Source: Rhodopirellula sp. SM50 (GTDB taxonomy: Bacteria; Planctomycetota; Planctomycetia; Pirellulales; Pirellulaceae). From it: a stretch of 64,000 nucleotides of DNA. The position numbers were made by a program, and so were the translations under genes. The DNA is taken from positions 1-64,000 of the forward strand of contig NZ_NTFY01000070.1 of assembly GCF_002289565.1 (NCBI RefSeq). The letters run 5' to 3'. The notes under the pieces are model-generated. The model ran no database searches and was not told where the DNA came from. It saw only the letters and a program-made list of their open reading frames with translations. Below, piece by piece: positions 8,819 to 18,067 of this stretch (positions are counted from its first letter, which is position 1; the number at the start of each line of letters is the position of its first letter).

Positions 8819-9222
8819 GTTTTAGCGGTAGGGCGCCAGCGGTCTGTCGATTTAGGCGCGAACTGCGGAGTCAATGGTGAGCCGATGGCCGTAAGGCCTC
8901 GGGCGGGCGCCGCAATGCCCGGCCGCTTACGCGTCACGGCTCACAAAATCCACAGCCCGCGAGCTCTCCGGTCTTTCACGGTGCAACCGGACGGCTCGCG
9001 CCGTTCCGCTAACAAAAAGAGTTTTGGCGGTAGGGCGCGAGCGGTCTGTCGATTTAGTCGCGAACTGATGAGTCAATGGTGAGCCGATGGCCGTAAGGCC
9101 TCGGGCGGGCGCCGCAATGCCCGGCCGCTTACGCGTCACGGCTCACAAAATCCACAGCCCGCGAGCTCTCCGGTCTTTCACGGTGCAACCGGTCGGCTCG
9201 CGCCGTTCCGCTAACAACGGCG
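8819..9222. repeat. Two tandem ~202-bp copies of an A/K composite repeat (A3)
   Basis: Copy 1 is at 8819-9020 and copy 2 at 9021-9222, shown by an exact 202-base offset of TCAATGGTGAGCCGATGG (8871 and 9073). Each copy has A-family arms outside (GCGGTAGGGCGC, GCGCCGTTCCGCTAA) and a K-family palindrome inside, at 8878-8943 and 9080-9145. The copies differ by a few substitutions, for example GGACGGC against GGTCGGC near the right arm. No gene is present here. Confidence 0.9.
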
Positions 9223-9226
9223 TCAC

Positions 9227-12200
9227 TTACGCCGAGGCGGCGGCGCCGAAACCGAGTTCGATCAGGTGGTGCGAGGTGCGGGAGACGGCAAAGCGAATCT
9301 GCTCTTCGGAGTGTTCGCTGGTCAAGAAGAACCGCAGGCGGGCGGCGGATTCATCGACGGCCGGGTAGAGGATCGGCTGGACGTTGATTCCATCGGCTTT
9401 CAAGCGATTGGACAAACGCAAGGCGACCATCGAGTTGCCGGTGATCACGGGGACCACGGGTGTGCCCCCGCTGGCCCCGGTATCGAGTCCGGCTTCTTTG
9501 CAGAGCGTCAAAAACAATTCGCTTCGTTGCCGCAAGCGTTCGACGCGTTCGGGTTCTTTTTCCAGGGTTTCAATCGCCGCCAATGCCGCGGCGACTTGAG
9601 CCGGTGGCATGCCGACGCTGAAAACAAATCCGGGAGCGGTGTAGCGCAACAACTCGACCAAGGCGTTGGAACCGGCGATGTAACCGCCGCAGGACGCGGC
9701 CGATTTGGACAGCGTTCCCATCCAGATGTCCACGTCGCGGGCGTCGATGTCAAAGTGTTCGGCCATGCCGCGGCCATGCCGTCCCATGGTTCCGAAACTG
9801 TGCGCTTCGTCGACCATCAACATCGCCTGGTGCCGTTTCTTGACCGCGATAAATTCGGGCACGTTGCTGAAGTCGCCGTCCATGCTGTAGACGCCTTCGA
9901 CGATGATCAGCACGCGACGGTATTTCGAACGGACTTCTGCCAGGGTTCGATCCAGGGCTTCGTAGTCATTGTGCGGAAACGGCCGGCGTCGGGCACCCGA
10001 GAGCAACGCGCCTTGGACGATGCTGTTGTGTGACAGCGCGTCATGCAAAATCAAATCGCCTTCGCCGACCAGATGACCGATGGTCGTCTCGTTTGTGGCG
10101 TGACCGCCGACCATCAGAATCGAATTGTCGACTCCGATGAACTCCGCGATCTTCCGTTCCAACTGACCGTGAATCGGTTTTTCACCGGACACCAGTCGGC
10201 TGGCCGAGACGCTGGTGCCGTACCGTTGGACCGAATCGGCGGCGGCTTGGGAGACGTCTGGATGGCCGCTCAGCCCGAGGTAGTTGTAGCTTGCAAAGCT
10301 GATCAGTTTCTGTCCGTTGACGACCGTCGTGTCGGCGACAATGCTGTCGTGGACGGTGAAATACGGGTTGGGCACGCCCGTCATCCGCATCTGCTCCATC
10401 GTCGCTTTCAGCCGGCGATACTCGGCGAATTGCTCCACACGATCCTCCGGCTCGACGACCACTTCCTGCGGGGCCGGTCGTGATTCGGCGCCGGCGGAGA
10501 GGGTTTCGGTGGAAACGTCGGTGGTGCCGGAGAGCATGGCTTCGGCGCGTGCATCGGCACCCGGCGGCAAGTAACGCTGGACGGCCAGCGCGGTTTGGCC
10601 GATCGTCTCGATCTCGTCGAGGACCTGTTCGGGGAATCGCCCGCCGAAGGTTCGTTCGAGGTTGCGTGCGATTTCCAGTCGTTCCAGACTATCGAGCCCC
10701 AGGTCGAGCACGATGTTGGTGTCCAGTTTCAGCGACTTGGCGCGTTCACCGGCGACGCTCCGCACCTGATATTGAATGGCCGCGACCACCAGCGGATTGA
10801 CGTCGGCATCGCTGATGCTTTCGCCTCGCCCTCCGGCGGCGGCGGCTTGCATCATCGGCATCGCTTCGTTGACCGCCACACCGATCCCGGCGACTTCTTC
10901 CCAGCGGACCCATTTGGCGATCAATTTCAGTTCGTTGTCACGAACGGCGTGCAAGCAGGCATGTCGCTGAATTTTTCCGCTGCTGGTCTTCGGCACGCTG
11001 CTGTTGCGGACCAGATAGACCGCATCGGGCGGCAGATCGTGTTCGTCGGTGACGGCACGTCGAATGGATTGGATCTGGGCGTCCCAATCGACATCGCGAA
11101 CCCGGGCCGCTTCGGCAACGATCGCCAATTGTTCGCGACCGTCATGTTCCATCGCGAAGGCGCCGACCGCTCCGGCCTGGACGATGGAGCTGGCCCGCTC
11201 GACGGTTTCTTCGATGTCCTGGGGATACCGATTGACCCCACGGACGATGATCATGTCCTTGAGCCGACCGGAAACGTAGAGCTGACCGTCGAACAAGAAA
11301 CCCAAATCGCCGGTCCGCAAGAACGGGCCACGCCCGTCTTCGGTCATCGCTTTGAAAGTCCGCTCGGTCGCCTCTTTGCGCTGATAATACCCGGCGCCGA
11401 CCGAGGGGCTGTCCACCCAAATCTCACCGATCTGGTCATCGGCGAGCACCTGACGGGTGTCGGGGTCAACGATCAGCACCGTTTCGTTGGGAAGCACGGC
11501 GCCGCAACCGACCAATTTGCGCGCCGCGGGATCGTCTTCGGCACGCGGGACGACGTGTTTTTTATCGAGTTCAAAGCGATCAAAGCAGCGCATCACCGGA
11601 CGCGGATCGCTCGGGCCGCCGGTAACGATCAGCGTCGTTTCCGCCATCCCGTAACACGGCAAGCTCGCCGAGGATCGAAACCCGTACGGTTCAAACTTGC
11701 GCCGAAACGCTTCCAAGGTATTGGGGCGAATCGGTTCGGCACCGTTGAACGCGATCTCCAACGTGCTCAGGTCCAACCCTTCCATCTCCCGTTCGGCGAT
11801 CTTGTCGACACACAACTGATAAGAAAAATTGGGGCCGCCGGTGACCGTGACGCCGTATTCGGTGATCGCGCGCAACCATCGCACCGGCCGTTGCAGGAAC
11901 GTCATCGGACTCATCAGCACGTTGGTGCAGCCGAGGAACAGCGGCATCAGAATGCCGCCGACCAGCCCCATGTCGTGGTAGGTGGGCAACCAGGACAGTC
12001 CGATTGTTTGCGGCTTGGGTTCAAAGGCGTGCCAAATCAGTTCGGCGTTGGCGACCAGGTTCCGCTGGGTCAACATCACGCCCTTGGGCGATCCGGTCGA
12101 ACCGGAAGTGTATTGCAGAACACCCAGGGTGTTGCCGTCGATCGCCGGTTCACGATAACGATCCAGGTCGCGGCAACTGGGACTGTCGGTTCCCAGGATC

Positions 12201-12715
12201 TGCACGCCGACCAGGTCTTCGTGCCAGGTTTGGCCGGTCAGACGTTCGGCGATGCCGCACGTCGTCAACGCCCACTTCGCATCGGCATCGACGACGATCG
12301 AACGGATCCGCGACGCTTTACGATTGGATCGAGGCGGAAACGCCGGGACGGCGATCGCACCGGCGGCATGGCAGGCGAAGAAACCGACGATGAAATCCAG
12401 ACCGGGTGGGTACAACAACAAGACCCGATCGCCCGGCCGAATCCGACACTTGCCTTGCAGGTACCCCGCCAGCGCGCGGACTTCCGTCCACAGCTCATCG
12501 TAGGTGAGCGAGGTATCGTGTGTCTCGACGTCTGTGAAACGGAACGCCACCGAATCGCTGCGATGCTCGGCCCAATGCCGGAGAATCGCCACGTAGTGAT
12601 CCGTTGGGGGAACGACGCTGCCAAAAAATTGCTTAAAATCCACGAACCAAACCAACGCGTGAAAACGTTTTGTCGAACGGCCCTGGCATCCTGCCAGTGT
12701 CCCTTCCCGATCCAT
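9227..12715 (-). CDS. Fatty acyl-AMP ligase / acyl carrier protein / alpha-oxoamine synthase fusion
   Basis: About 1162 residues in three modules. An AMP-dependent ligase comes first, with YTSGSTGSPKGV at ~202-213, SWLPTYHDMGLVGG (typical of fatty acyl-AMP ligases) and LRTGDLG. It is followed by a carrier protein with the phosphopantetheine Ser in DLGLDSLE (~690). The last ~380 residues are a PLP-dependent alpha-oxoamine synthase of the KBL/AONS/serine palmitoyltransferase family: RYGTSVSASRLVSG, MVDEAHSFGTMG and Schiff-base Lys ~1004 in GTLSKS. The chain could activate a fatty acid, load it on its own carrier and condense it with an amino acid, giving a long-chain amino ketone. The product (sphingoid base, sulfonolipid precursor or signal) is unknown. 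The start is uncertain: ATG 12715, GTG 12643 and GTG 12772 are all in frame. Confidence 0.88.
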   Translation of the reverse strand: MDREGTLAGCQGRSTKRFHALVWFVDFKQFFGSVVPPTDHYVAILRHWAEHRSDSVAFRFTDVETHDTSLTYDELWTEVRALAGYLQGKCRIRPGDRVLLLYPPGLDFIVGFFACHAAGAIAVPAFPPRSNRKASRIRSIVVDADAKWALTTCGIAERLTGQTWHEDLVGVQILGTDSPSCRDLDRYREPAIDGNTLGVLQYTSGSTGSPKGVMLTQRNLVANAELIWHAFEPKPQTIGLSWLPTYHDMGLVGGILMPLFLGCTNVLMSPMTFLQRPVRWLRAITEYGVTVTGGPNFSYQLCVDKIAEREMEGLDLSTLEIAFNGAEPIRPNTLEAFRRKFEPYGFRSSASLPCYGMAETTLIVTGGPSDPRPVMRCFDRFELDKKHVVPRAEDDPAARKLVGCGAVLPNETVLIVDPDTRQVLADDQIGEIWVDSPSVGAGYYQRKEATERTFKAMTEDGRGPFLRTGDLGFLFDGQLYVSGRLKDMIIVRGVNRYPQDIEETVERASSIVQAGAVGAFAMEHDGREQLAIVAEAARVRDVDWDAQIQSIRRAVTDEHDLPPDAVYLVRNSSVPKTSSGKIQRHACLHAVRDNELKLIAKWVRWEEVAGIGVAVNEAMPMMQAAAAGGRGESISDADVNPLVVAAIQYQVRSVAGERAKSLKLDTNIVLDLGLDSLERLEIARNLERTFGGRFPEQVLDEIETIGQTALAVQRYLPPGADARAEAMLSGTTDVSTETLSAGAESRPAPQEVVVEPEDRVEQFAEYRRLKATMEQMRMTGVPNPYFTVHDSIVADTTVVNGQKLISFASYNYLGLSGHPDVSQAAADSVQRYGTSVSASRLVSGEKPIHGQLERKIAEFIGVDNSILMVGGHATNETTIGHLVGEGDLILHDALSHNSIVQGALLSGARRRPFPHNDYEALDRTLAEVRSKYRRVLIIVEGVYSMDGDFSNVPEFIAVKKRHQAMLMVDEAHSFGTMGRHGRGMAEHFDIDARDVDIWMGTLSKSAASCGGYIAGSNALVELLRYTAPGFVFSVGMPPAQVAAALAAIETLEKEPERVERLRQRSELFLTLCKEAGLDTGASGGTPVVPVITGNSMVALRLSNRLKADGINVQPILYPAVDESAARLRFFLTSEHSEEQIRFAVSRTSHHLIELGFGAAASA

Positions 12716-13040
12716 GGGACGATCGACGAAATGAAGATCGGTCGACCGTCGGTCTCCATCGGACTTCCCCACCCCGGTCGCCCAGATTCAATGGGCGACA
12801 GTGGAGTTCCCGGAGGGCGGAAGATCCAAATATGACGGTCGAACGGCTCCTGACGCGACGCTACAGGATAGTCTGTCGGCACCACCCTTTACGACGCCCC
12901 AATTCTACGAAAAATCACGAGCACTCGCCGCCGCGGCGTCATTGGCTGCATTTTCGGGGGGGATCCCCCACGCAATCGTCACTTCGGCCCCCTCAAGCGA
13001 TCCGCTCGCCCCACCTTCGGCATCCGTTCTGTTTCGCGAA

Positions 13041-14303
13041 ATGAAAACCATTGTTCTGCTGACCCTACTGTCTGTGACCGTTCCGACTGCACTCGGTGCA
13101 GCGGAACCCGCGGCGAACCTGGAAACCAAAATCGATCAGGCCTGGACGGTCCTTTGGGACCGATTCTTTCAGCCGGACTCGCAAACGTTCATGGATTACC
13201 TGAGCAGTTACGAGCCGGGCAAGGAATTGTCGCATCTGCCGACCGCGGACGAGGTCGCCCGGCAGTACCCCAATCCCTGCGGGTACGGCTCGGGGATGGA
13301 AGACGGCATGATTCTCGGTGGTGCGATGCTGAGCACGTTGTGCGATCGGTTTGCCGTCACGGCAGAAACGGAGCTGCGCGAGCGCGCCGCCGAAGTGTTC
13401 GCGGGGATGCGGCGCTGCGCGACGGTGCATGGGGTGCCGGGATTCATCGCCCGAAACGTCTGCCCGGAAGACCGCAAAAGCGTCTACATCAATTCGTCTC
13501 GGGATCAATACACGCACTTCGTCCACGGGCTCTGGAAGTATCATCGCAGCCCGCTGGCCGACGAGGCGACCAAGGTCGAGGTTCGCGAACTCTTGGCGGC
13601 GGTGGCCGAGCGGATGATCGAATTCGTCACACCGGAAAACAACTATGACTTCTGCCGGGCTGATGGCACGCGTTGCCCGCTGGGGATCTGTCGCATGTGG
13701 AATGTCCAGGCTCACGAGGCCGCCCGGCTGCCGATGATCTATGCCGCCGCCTGGGAGACGACCGGCGAGCCGCGTTACCGCCAACGGTGGCGGCAGTATG
13801 TCGCCGAGGCCGTGAAGCAATCGGCGACGCCGTCTCAACACAACCCGGCCTACGCGCTGCTGCAAATGCAATGTTCCCTGGAAGTGCTCTACGAACTGGA
13901 GCCCGACCGCGAAATGAAAGCCGAGATCCTTCGCACGATGGAACACGTCAGCTCGCTCGCCGCGCCACGACTCGCCCACGCCATGCAATCCATCGCCGGT
14001 AAAAGCAGTCAACAGCTGCGGATGCTCGGTCCCGATTGGCGACAGGTCAAGGATTGGATCAATCAAGCCGGCTACCCCAATCCACAATGGGGGCCGTATC
14101 GCGAGATTTGGCATCTGTTCCGCGAAGCCGGGGAGTCGGCACTGGTTCCGATGATGGTCCACGACGCCTCGATCGACGCGGCGCATCGGCAGCATTTGGA
14201 ACGTCTGATTCTGCAAACCGACTACCTGCACAATTCCAGCTGCGGCATCGTCTATCACCTGGCGGCCTATTGGAAAGCGCGACGCGCTGCGATGCTGCCA
14301 TAG
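13041..14303 (+). CDS. Secreted hypothetical protein, probably alpha/alpha-barrel
   Basis: 420 residues. The ATG at 13041 begins a clear signal peptide (MKTIVLLTLLSVTVPTALGA, cleavage before AEPAA). The body is helical and aromatic-rich, with paired helices (YGSGMEDGMILGGAMLSTL, ELRERAAEVFAGMRR, WDRFF) that recall alpha/alpha six-hairpin glycosidase-like proteins. I cannot name catalytic residues or a family. The frame is open upstream to 12801, but that part is low-complexity and precedes the signal peptide. It is divergent from the acyl-AMP ligase gene, so they may share a promoter region (12716-13040) but not an operon. A role in carbohydrate processing is a guess. Confidence 0.7.
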   Translation: MKTIVLLTLLSVTVPTALGAAEPAANLETKIDQAWTVLWDRFFQPDSQTFMDYLSSYEPGKELSHLPTADEVARQYPNPCGYGSGMEDGMILGGAMLSTLCDRFAVTAETELRERAAEVFAGMRRCATVHGVPGFIARNVCPEDRKSVYINSSRDQYTHFVHGLWKYHRSPLADEATKVEVRELLAAVAERMIEFVTPENNYDFCRADGTRCPLGICRMWNVQAHEAARLPMIYAAAWETTGEPRYRQRWRQYVAEAVKQSATPSQHNPAYALLQMQCSLEVLYELEPDREMKAEILRTMEHVSSLAAPRLAHAMQSIAGKSSQQLRMLGPDWRQVKDWINQAGYPNPQWGPYREIWHLFREAGESALVPMMVHDASIDAAHRQHLERLILQTDYLHNSSCGIVYHLAAYWKARRAAMLP

Positions 14304-14368
14304 TGTTCCATCTCGATTTGAATTTCATTCTGCGTTTGTCGGTCGGGAAGCGTCACGGCCTGTTGATT

Positions 14369-14454
14369 GAATCAGCCGTTTGGCGCGAGCCTACGGGCCC
14401 TGCTGCGTTTTCTTTGTACTGCAAGCCCGTACGCTCGCGCAAAACGGCTGATCC
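14369..14454. repeat. Family E palindrome, copy E1
   Basis: Inverted repeat with ends ATCAGCCGTTT and AAAACGGCTGAT and inner arms GCGCGAGCCTACGGGC and GCCCGTACGCTCGCGC. A second copy is at 39544-39618. It sits in the 385-bp spacer 14304-14688. The rest of that spacer has no gene or clear site. Confidence 0.8.
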
Positions 14455-14688
14455 CACGTGTGATCGGATTCAATCGACAGGCCGGTCAGTCGGGTCGTCG
14501 AGACGCAAGGGGCGAGGCGGCGACTTGATTGCGGGTTTTGTCGCCGCGATAGGGCGGGTTCAAGGCGGCGGAGCCCACCGCTACTCTGGAAACCGCGGCC
14601 GGCTGTAATGACAAAGATTTCACTGGCCGCCACATTTGAGTCTGATTCTGCCTGATCCCCGTCACTTTTGTCCGATTCGGAAGGACTT

Positions 14689-16362
14689 ATGGAACTCTGG
14701 ACGATTCTTCGAGACATCGTGGTGCTGTTGGGGGCATCCCTGATGGTCGGCGGCGTGTTCTCACGATTCGGGCAGAGTCCGATTGTCGGTTACCTGTTCG
14801 CGGGCATGATGCTGGGCGGACCGGGAAGCCTTCACGCGGTCGGTTCAGAACATGAGATCGAGGCGATCGCGGAATTGGGGGTCGCGTTGCTGCTATTCAG
14901 TTTGGGGCTGGAGTTTTCGGTCCAGCGGCTGAAGAAGCTGGGGACGAAGCCGTTAATCGGTGGAGCCTGTCAGGTCATGCTAACGATCGTGTTGGCGTTT
15001 GCCGGTGCTCGTCTGTTCGGTTTGGGTGGCAAAGAATCGGTCGCGTTCGGTGCGATGGTCGCGCTCAGCAGCACGGCGGTGGTGCTGAGGATTTTGTCGG
15101 AGCGCGGTGAAGTGGAGATGCCGCATGGCCGGAACTGTTTGGGCGTGTTGCTGACCCAGGATATTGCGGTGGTGCCGTTGGCCTTGTTGATGACGATCAT
15201 GGGCGGGGAGGGCAGTGCCGGCGAGGTCCTTTGGAACATCGGCCGTTTGCTGTTGATGGCGGGCGGATTGATCGTCGGTTTGATGCTGTTGACCAAAATC
15301 GCAGTGTTGACGCTGGGCACGTTGACCTTGCACCGCAATCGCGAACTGACGGTGATCTTCGCCGTCGTGACTGGCTTGGGCGCCGCCTGGGCCTCCCACG
15401 CGGCCGGGATCTCGCCGGCGCTGGGGGCGTTTGTGGCGGGCATGCTGCTGGGCAGTTCCGCATTCGCCACACAGATTCGCGCCGACATCTCTCCCTTGCA
15501 AGTCGTCTTGTTGACGTTGTTCTTTGGCGCCGCCGGGATGGTCGCCGACCCGATTTGGATCGTGACGAACGGTCACGTCGTTGCGATGGTCGTCGTCGCC
15601 TTGATCGTCGGAAAGCTGTTGGTGATCTGGGTGATCTTTGCCCTGTTGGGACAAACCACTCGCGTGTCTGTGGCGTCGGGGCTGTGCTTGGCCCAGGTCG
15701 GTGAGTTCGCCTTCGTGCTGGGAAGTATTGGTCGCACCAGCGGGGTGGTCAGCGAAGACACCTATGCGCTGGTCGTCTCCGCGTCGATCGTTTCGTTTTT
15801 CCTGAGCGCGTTCCTGGTGCCGGCGGCGCCGCGGCTAGGGAATTGGGTGGCCAACCTGACCGGGGCGCAGCGGCAAAGTCCGGACGAGACCAGCGAACGC
15901 ACGCCGCCACCCGATGTTGCGATCATCGGCTTCGGCCCGGCCGGCCAGATCGCGGCACGACCACTGGTGGACAAAGGATTGCGGGTCACGATCGTCGAAT
16001 TGAACCAAGTCGGCGTCCGCAAGGCCCAGCAGCTGGGTTTTCACGCGGAGATCGGCGATGCCACACAGAGTGACGTGCTCGAACACGCACGGTTGAATGA
16101 ATGTAAAGCCATTGTCATCACCGTTCCCCATCACCAATCCGCGATGACCATTCTGAAGCATGTCCGCCGCAACGCACCGTTCGTTCACGTGATCGTTCGG
16201 TCCCGCTATGAAGTTCACACCGACGACTTTGTGTCCGCCGGTGCCCACGTGGTCACGGGCGACGAACAGCAAGTCGGTGAAAGCCTCGCCGGCCATCTTC
16301 ATCAATGGCTGGTGACTCGGGAACCCGGATTCGAACCGCCGAGCAGCGACTCAGTTCTTTGA
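14689..16362 (+). CDS. CPA2 cation:proton antiporter with RCK domain, Kef/YbaL type
   Basis: 557 residues. About 12 hydrophobic helices (residues ~5-390) include GYLFAGMMLGGPG and the antiporter core LGVLLTQDIAVVPLALL with its conserved QD. The C-terminal ~140 residues form a Rossmann RCK_N/TrkA-N domain beginning DVAIIGFGPAGQIAARPL, a nucleotide-binding glycine motif. This is the layout of Kef/YbaL K+ or Na+/H+ antiporters of the inner membrane, gated by bound ligand; which ion is moved cannot be told. The ATG at 14689 was chosen because GGAAGGA ends at 14685, and the TTG at 14668 is less likely. The last 12 bases overlap the 3' end of the convergent sulfatase gene. Confidence 0.92.
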   Translation: MELWTILRDIVVLLGASLMVGGVFSRFGQSPIVGYLFAGMMLGGPGSLHAVGSEHEIEAIAELGVALLLFSLGLEFSVQRLKKLGTKPLIGGACQVMLTIVLAFAGARLFGLGGKESVAFGAMVALSSTAVVLRILSERGEVEMPHGRNCLGVLLTQDIAVVPLALLMTIMGGEGSAGEVLWNIGRLLLMAGGLIVGLMLLTKIAVLTLGTLTLHRNRELTVIFAVVTGLGAAWASHAAGISPALGAFVAGMLLGSSAFATQIRADISPLQVVLLTLFFGAAGMVADPIWIVTNGHVVAMVVVALIVGKLLVIWVIFALLGQTTRVSVASGLCLAQVGEFAFVLGSIGRTSGVVSEDTYALVVSASIVSFFLSAFLVPAAPRLGNWVANLTGAQRQSPDETSERTPPPDVAIIGFGPAGQIAARPLVDKGLRVTIVELNQVGVRKAQQLGFHAEIGDATQSDVLEHARLNECKAIVITVPHHQSAMTILKHVRRNAPFVHVIVRSRYEVHTDDFVSAGAHVVTGDEQQVGESLAGHLHQWLVTREPGFEPPSSDSVL

Positions 16363-17841
16363 TCGAAGCTGGCGATTGAACTGCACCTGGACACGTCGGC
16401 TGCCCGCGGGAACGGCGCCCGCTTGTTCGATTCGGTCGCGCAAGTGTGCTGCCAGTCGACGGCGTTGCGTTTCGTACGACGGATCGTCGGCCACGTTGTT
16501 CATTTCGGCAGGGTCCTTGGACACGTCGTACAGCTCGACGCCACCGCTGCCATCATTTCCCCAACTGGTGTAGCGAAAGCCCGGTGTTCGGATGCTGTAG
16601 CCGATGTCGTACTGGGTGAAGGCTGATTCACGCACGATCGCGTTGGGATCTTGAAGCGCCGGCACCAGGCTGACCCCGGAGACCGAGGGGGGAACCGGCA
16701 GTCCGGCCAGCTCGGACAGCGTGGGATAGAAGTCGACCATTTCGGCCATGGTCTCGGCAACGCCACCGGCATGCACGCCGGGTCCGGCGATCACCAAGGG
16801 GACGTGCGTGGCGTTTTCAAACAACGTCGTCTTTTGGTAGTGGCCATGTTCGCCCATGTGATAACCGTGGTCGGACGTGAACAGGACGATGGTGTTGTCG
16901 TCGAGTCCGGTTTGCCGGAGCGCGTCGAGAATCGATCCCAATTGTGCGTCGGCAAATGAGATCGATGCGTAGTAGGCTTGAATGGCTTGCCGGGCAACGC
17001 TGGGGTCCAGGTTGAGCTGTTCCTTTTTCCGACTCAGCGACTTTGCCGCAGGCTTGGGGATCGTTTCCAAATAACCCTTCGGCACGGTCGGCACATCGAT
17101 CTGATCGATCGGGTACAGGTCGAAGTATTGCTTGGGCGCGACGTAGGGCGTGTGGGGACGATACAGCCCGACGGCCATGAAGAAGTTTTCGCCGGTTTGG
17201 GCGTACCGTTTCAATCGTTTGATCGTTTCGGCCGCCGCGATACCGTCGGTTTGTTCGGCATCGGTGCCTTCGGCGGCAAGCCAGCTGAGCGTCCCGCCGT
17301 ATTGCCCCGGTCGCAACGTGATCACTTGGTCTTGATCGATCACGTCGCGTCCGCGTGGATTGATGGTTTCGTTCCACGAATAGGGATCATCGTGGCCGCC
17401 GGTGCCGATGTGCAGCGGCACGTTGTAGTGATAGATCTTGCCGATCCGTGTGGCGAAGTAATCGGCGTCACGAAAGTGCTGGGACAAGGTGTTCACGTTG
17501 GGGGCGCGCTCGCGAAGATGGATCGCGTTGCGGTGGATCAGTGTTTGATCCGGATACCAGCCGGTCATGAAGGAGGCTCGGCTGGGGCCACAGAGCGGAT
17601 ATTGGCAATGCGCATTGGCGAAGCGGACTCCGCGCTCCGCCAGCGCGTCGATGTGCGGCGTTTTGACTTGGTCGTGGCCATAACAACCGATGTCGCAATT
17701 CAAGTCGTCGCAAATCAGAAACAAAACGTTCGGCCGCTGGGCGGCTGGGCACGTGGCTGCGAAAGAAAGACCGTATGCGAGGCCGCAAGCCAGCCAGGCT
17801 GCCGCGATGGCCAACGCCGGTCGGAATCGAAAGTGGTTCAT
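16351..17841 (-). CDS. Secreted sulfatase, iduronate-2-sulfatase-like
   Basis: 496 residues with a signal peptide (residues ~8-34, to TCPAAQ). NVLFLICDDLNCDIGCYG supplies the metal ligands and Cys84 in CGPSR is the formylglycine site, followed by SFMTGWYPDQ. Later motifs VGLYRPHTPYVAPKQYF and FTSDHGYHMGEHGHY are typical of iduronate-2-sulfatase and choline-sulfatase-like enzymes. Predicted role: exo-hydrolysis of sulfate from algal or animal sulfated polysaccharide in the periplasm. It needs a formylglycine-generating enzyme, not encoded in this window. It converges on the antiporter gene with a 12-base overlap at the stops, so the two 3' ends may form antisense pairs. Confidence 0.92.
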   Translation of the reverse strand: MNHFRFRPALAIAAAWLACGLAYGLSFAATCPAAQRPNVLFLICDDLNCDIGCYGHDQVKTPHIDALAERGVRFANAHCQYPLCGPSRASFMTGWYPDQTLIHRNAIHLRERAPNVNTLSQHFRDADYFATRIGKIYHYNVPLHIGTGGHDDPYSWNETINPRGRDVIDQDQVITLRPGQYGGTLSWLAAEGTDAEQTDGIAAAETIKRLKRYAQTGENFFMAVGLYRPHTPYVAPKQYFDLYPIDQIDVPTVPKGYLETIPKPAAKSLSRKKEQLNLDPSVARQAIQAYYASISFADAQLGSILDALRQTGLDDNTIVLFTSDHGYHMGEHGHYQKTTLFENATHVPLVIAGPGVHAGGVAETMAEMVDFYPTLSELAGLPVPPSVSGVSLVPALQDPNAIVRESAFTQYDIGYSIRTPGFRYTSWGNDGSGGVELYDVSKDPAEMNNVADDPSYETQRRRLAAHLRDRIEQAGAVPAGSRRVQVQFNRQLRSKN

Positions 17842-17969
17842 GGTGAATTCGCTGCGGGCGGTATCGGTGGGGAGGGTCTGGAGCGTCGTCAGCCAATTAT
17901 TGCAGAATCCGTGCTATGATGCGGGAACACGGCAACCGAGGATCGCGCGCAGGCGAGAGAGCGGATCGG

Positions 17970-18034
17970 AACCATGGGATTGGCTTCCAGGCTCTTGATG
18001 GCTGCATCGACAGGCTGGAAGCCTATCCCACTTG
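17970..18034. repeat. Family C palindrome, copy C1
   Basis: An arm like GGGATTGGCTTCCAGGCTC is followed by GACAGGCTGGAAGCCTATCC, forming an inverted repeat. The second arm recurs at 27922, 37188 and 50235. It lies in the 5' leader of the FG-GAP gene. Confidence 0.75.
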
Positions 18035-18067
18035 TTTTGTGCCCCCTTTTGACCAGGATCAACCGTC

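Noticed and set aside
10595-12835. A 746-codon open frame on the plus strand
   Set aside because: It is a shadow of the minus-strand acyl-AMP ligase fusion, which has all expected motifs. High GC leaves long antisense frames open here.
14304-14608. Extension of an open frame past the secreted protein gene as a separate gene
   Set aside because: It runs through the E1 palindrome and starts inside the preceding gene in another frame; no domain or ribosome binding site.
16313-16350. GGTTCGAATCC on the minus strand, like a tRNA T arm
   Set aside because: The rest of a cloverleaf cannot be built: no matching acceptor, D or anticodon arm within 90 bases, and it lies in the coding 3' end of the antiporter gene.
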